A DNA stretch of 8,503 nt, from contig JAIRUB010000095.1 of NCBI GenBank assembly GCA_031254635.1, forward strand, positions 1 to 8,503. Direction: 5' to 3'. This document shows positions 7,601 through 8,503 of the stretch, one piece after another. The translations under genes were made by a program, and so were the position numbers. Under the pieces are notes generated by a model. The model saw only the letters and a list, made by a program, of their open reading frames with translations. It was not told the origin of the DNA and did not search any database. The first letter of the stretch is position 1. The number at the start of each line of letters is the position of its first letter. This DNA is from Prevotellaceae bacterium. GTDB taxonomy: Bacteria; Bacteroidota; Bacteroidia; Bacteroidales; UBA932.

Positions 7601-8503
7601 CTTGGTTATAAACTACATAACCATTAAAATTCATTTGCAGATTTGGGTCGTTGATTTTCACTGTACCCTCAAAACTCCGATCGCTGAGTTGTCCGTTAAT
7701 ATTGACATTCGAATAAGTATAACGATTAAAATCAAGGCTCAGAATATTGCCGGTTAGTTTAAAATTAAATGACTCGTTGTCGGAGGGGTTAAATGTGAGT
7801 ACCGCTTCGGCATTGGCGCTTAGTTCGCCGAGTACCGGCAGGCCGATGAGTTTCCCGATATCAAAATGCTGCATATTGACATCGCCTTCGGCTATGAAAC
7901 CTCTTTGCGGAACTTTGTGAAACAACATATCCACAGTAGCTGCACCAATAGAGGTTTTTACTGCCCCGTAGGCTACAAAGTCGTTGTACAATCCGTCGAA
8001 GCTCCCTTTAAACTGTATTTGTCCCAATTGACGAAGCAGTTTATCGGTTGAAGCAGTATAGTTGTAGCCAAAAAAAGCTTGTAAAATTTCAGCCAAATCG
8101 TTGGCATTGGTATTCAGTTCTTGTAATTGCAGGCTCAAGCCTGCTTGGTTAATATCGGGCAGGCCGCTCATCTTGAAGGATGTTAAAATTTGAGTGCCTC
8201 CCTCATCTTTTACGATAGATAGCCGAGGGGCTGACAGTTGATTGACTGTCCCTGTAACCCTTCCGTGTACGTGTACATTGAGCTTTTCGACATTAAAACC
8301 TTTGGCATAATGATTAATAGTTCTGAAAGAAAAGGCCGAGTTGTCGATATCAGCATCCATTATTACTTTATAGGGATACTGCCCGAAATCATGGCGATTG
8401 TCAAAGCTCATAGAGTAATGGTTGAGCGTGAGATAAGAATGAACATCGTCAATAATCAGTTTTTTCAGCATTACCTGATTCGCACAAATGTAAGCATCTT
8501 CTA
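4689..8503 (-). CDS. TamB-family translocation/assembly protein (DUF490), 5' end outside window
   Basis: TamB-like proteins are anchored in the inner membrane and span the periplasm as a long beta-rich groove that serves outer-membrane biogenesis. In other bacteria they partner TamA or act in phospholipid transport. The visible 1270 residues are rich in alternating beta-strand sequence. They include the block KFKG/QFKGSFDGLYNDFVAYG typical of Bacteroidota members, and a C-terminal TamB domain (about 5850-4750) with RITGNLFSPDLKY, a helix MMRQFISLLTLGYF, and the final strand-rich segment ending GVGFIFQEDFNSF. The tail is charged: RKKKAEAMVKNEEEEEKVK. An ATG at 8471 exists, but the frame is open upstream to 8503 (EDAYICANQV) and no membrane anchor is seen. 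The true start is outside the window, probably a few hundred residues earlier. The paired TamA/BamA-like gene is not in the window. Confidence 0.9.
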   Translation of the reverse strand, partial: EDAYICANQVMLKKLIIDDVHSYLTLNHYSMSFDNRHDFGQYPYKVIMDADIDNSAFSFRTINHYAKGFNVEKLNVHVHGRVTGTVNQLSAPRLSIVKDEGGTQILTSFKMSGLPDINQAGLSLQLQELNTNANDLAEILQAFFGYNYTASTDKLLRQLGQIQFKGSFDGLYNDFVAYGAVKTSIGAATVDMLFHKVPQRGFIAEGDVNMQHFDIGKLIGLPVLGELSANAEAVLTFNPSDNESFNFKLTGNILSLDFNRYTYSNVNINGQLSDRSFEGTVKINDPNLQMNFNGYVVYNQGRDTSLMLQHKYGADIQYANLTALNFNTRDSISEIKTQLIVNYQYDKPIDGGIGKIETKNTNYRDKDAVHNIGDISLLFFRGNNDYRTQLLSKFADADYKGPLPLSKFINDFCYVSCLKLLPLLGDSVKHNVNRTSDYNFTLLVKDINGLAHLAKHGLQIDNQSKLKISLTPANQLSLNLESQGMALHQHRLTGVKMEAKGNSEQLTTTIDVNSALLMGLDIDNINTAINVFSNDIDTKIIYGNNSKTINKGRLHFNTSFAENLPERFPVINLALQSSEITSNDTTWKIAPAQITIDGPTIDFNSISLSNFNQQIALQGTISQEKSDTLSLIFTNFDLAGINPISRKQGYTLQGILSGRAQVTDVYNRPMFYVNADVQEVKVNSRPLDNISIRSRWDNESQLLRLQAEIKEENTLRMLMRGRYNPIKDTLNVSTQFTQFPIAHVEPLLRGVLSNVGGFLSGEVQTKGSLKAPLLYGNNVIFDGLKLTVDYLNTYYTLTAPVDITPTLIKIQGAEIFDTGGGKGTVNGTFRHQGFRGIKYDLNISANNLLCMNTTIKNNELFYGKAYATGLVRITGDDAKIHFDITANTGPNTTCNIPISNRAQAKESNILVFKEPKIDDDGGQSLRIISKPKSGIQMTVNINLTVNPNADIQIIFDKKAGDIIKGRGNGNIRLSLDPAIDKFDLFGNYAIEQGDYLFTLQNIISKHFTIEQGSHISFNGDINRTTLDITAAYRAKASLSTLLSDTSDIGNMRRNVDCRIRITGNLFSPDLKYQVEVQNLDAGTRAQVEAAMNSDEKMMRQFISLLTLGYFMPEEQSGISNINVSASLSEIASNQLSNVLTQLNVPLDLGFMYNTTANGNDAWDVAVSTQLFNNRLIINGAFGNAKTYNSDFTSDIDIELKFDKQGRFRGKAFTHSADQFTNQIDNSQRSGVGFIFQEDFNSFNELFNRWFGRKKKAEAMVKNEEEEEKVK
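4700..4722 (-). repeat. 23-base direct repeat, copy in tamB
   Basis: Identical to 1777-1799 in ftsK and read in the same frame as K-N-E-E-E-E-E. It lies eight codons before the tamB stop, in the charged C-terminal tail beyond the conserved TamB domain. Confidence 0.6.

Noticed and set aside
8469..8471. ATG at 8471 as the true start of tamB
   Set aside because: The frame stays open upstream to the window edge, the upstream codons read as normal protein, and the expected N-terminal membrane anchor is missing. It is an internal methionine.
1..8503. CRISPR array, tRNA/rRNA, insertion sequence, prophage or defence system
   Set aside because: No spaced direct repeats, cloverleaf, transposase or effector-like gene is visible; the window is almost fully occupied by four housekeeping or envelope genes.

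Overview
The window looks like core chromosome of a Bacteroidota bacterium. Three things point there: the Bacteroidota-style TamB protein, a DUF4290 protein (a family I know only from this phylum), and promoter boxes of the TTTG / TAnnTTTG type used by this phylum's primary sigma factor instead of -35/-10 boxes. Clear Shine-Dalgarno sites are largely absent, also as expected. The protein style suggests a Chitinophagales/Sphingobacteriales-like lineage rather than Bacteroides, but that is a guess.

All genes are on the minus strand, so transcription runs from high to low coordinates. Region by region: (1) 8503-4689, a very large TamB-family envelope gene whose 5' end lies outside the window; (2) a 149-base gap holding a small palindrome and a good promoter; (3) 4539-3850, a DUF4290 gene with an 11-lysine tail; (4) 3809-2499, murA, the first committed enzyme of peptidoglycan synthesis, with aspartate in place of the usual catalytic cysteine; (5) 2506-155, ftsK, the division-septum DNA translocase, overlapping the end of murA by 8 bases; (6) 154-1, a short gap with a near-consensus promoter and the first codons of another minus-strand gene.

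DUF4290, murA and ftsK sit 40 bases apart and then overlapping, so they probably form one transcript starting just upstream of DUF4290. That would link a protein of unknown function with cell-wall precursor synthesis and septal chromosome segregation. TamB, upstream, serves outer-membrane biogenesis, so the whole window has a cell-envelope and division theme.

I see no mobile element, CRISPR array, RNA gene or defence cluster, and no convincing new multi-gene system. The odd points are small-scale: a REP-like element lying inside the ftsK coding sequence, homopurine low-complexity tracts in three genes (one a perfect 15-base tandem repeat that begins with a classical frameshift heptamer), a 23-base sequence shared by ftsK and tamB, and the aspartate-type MurA.
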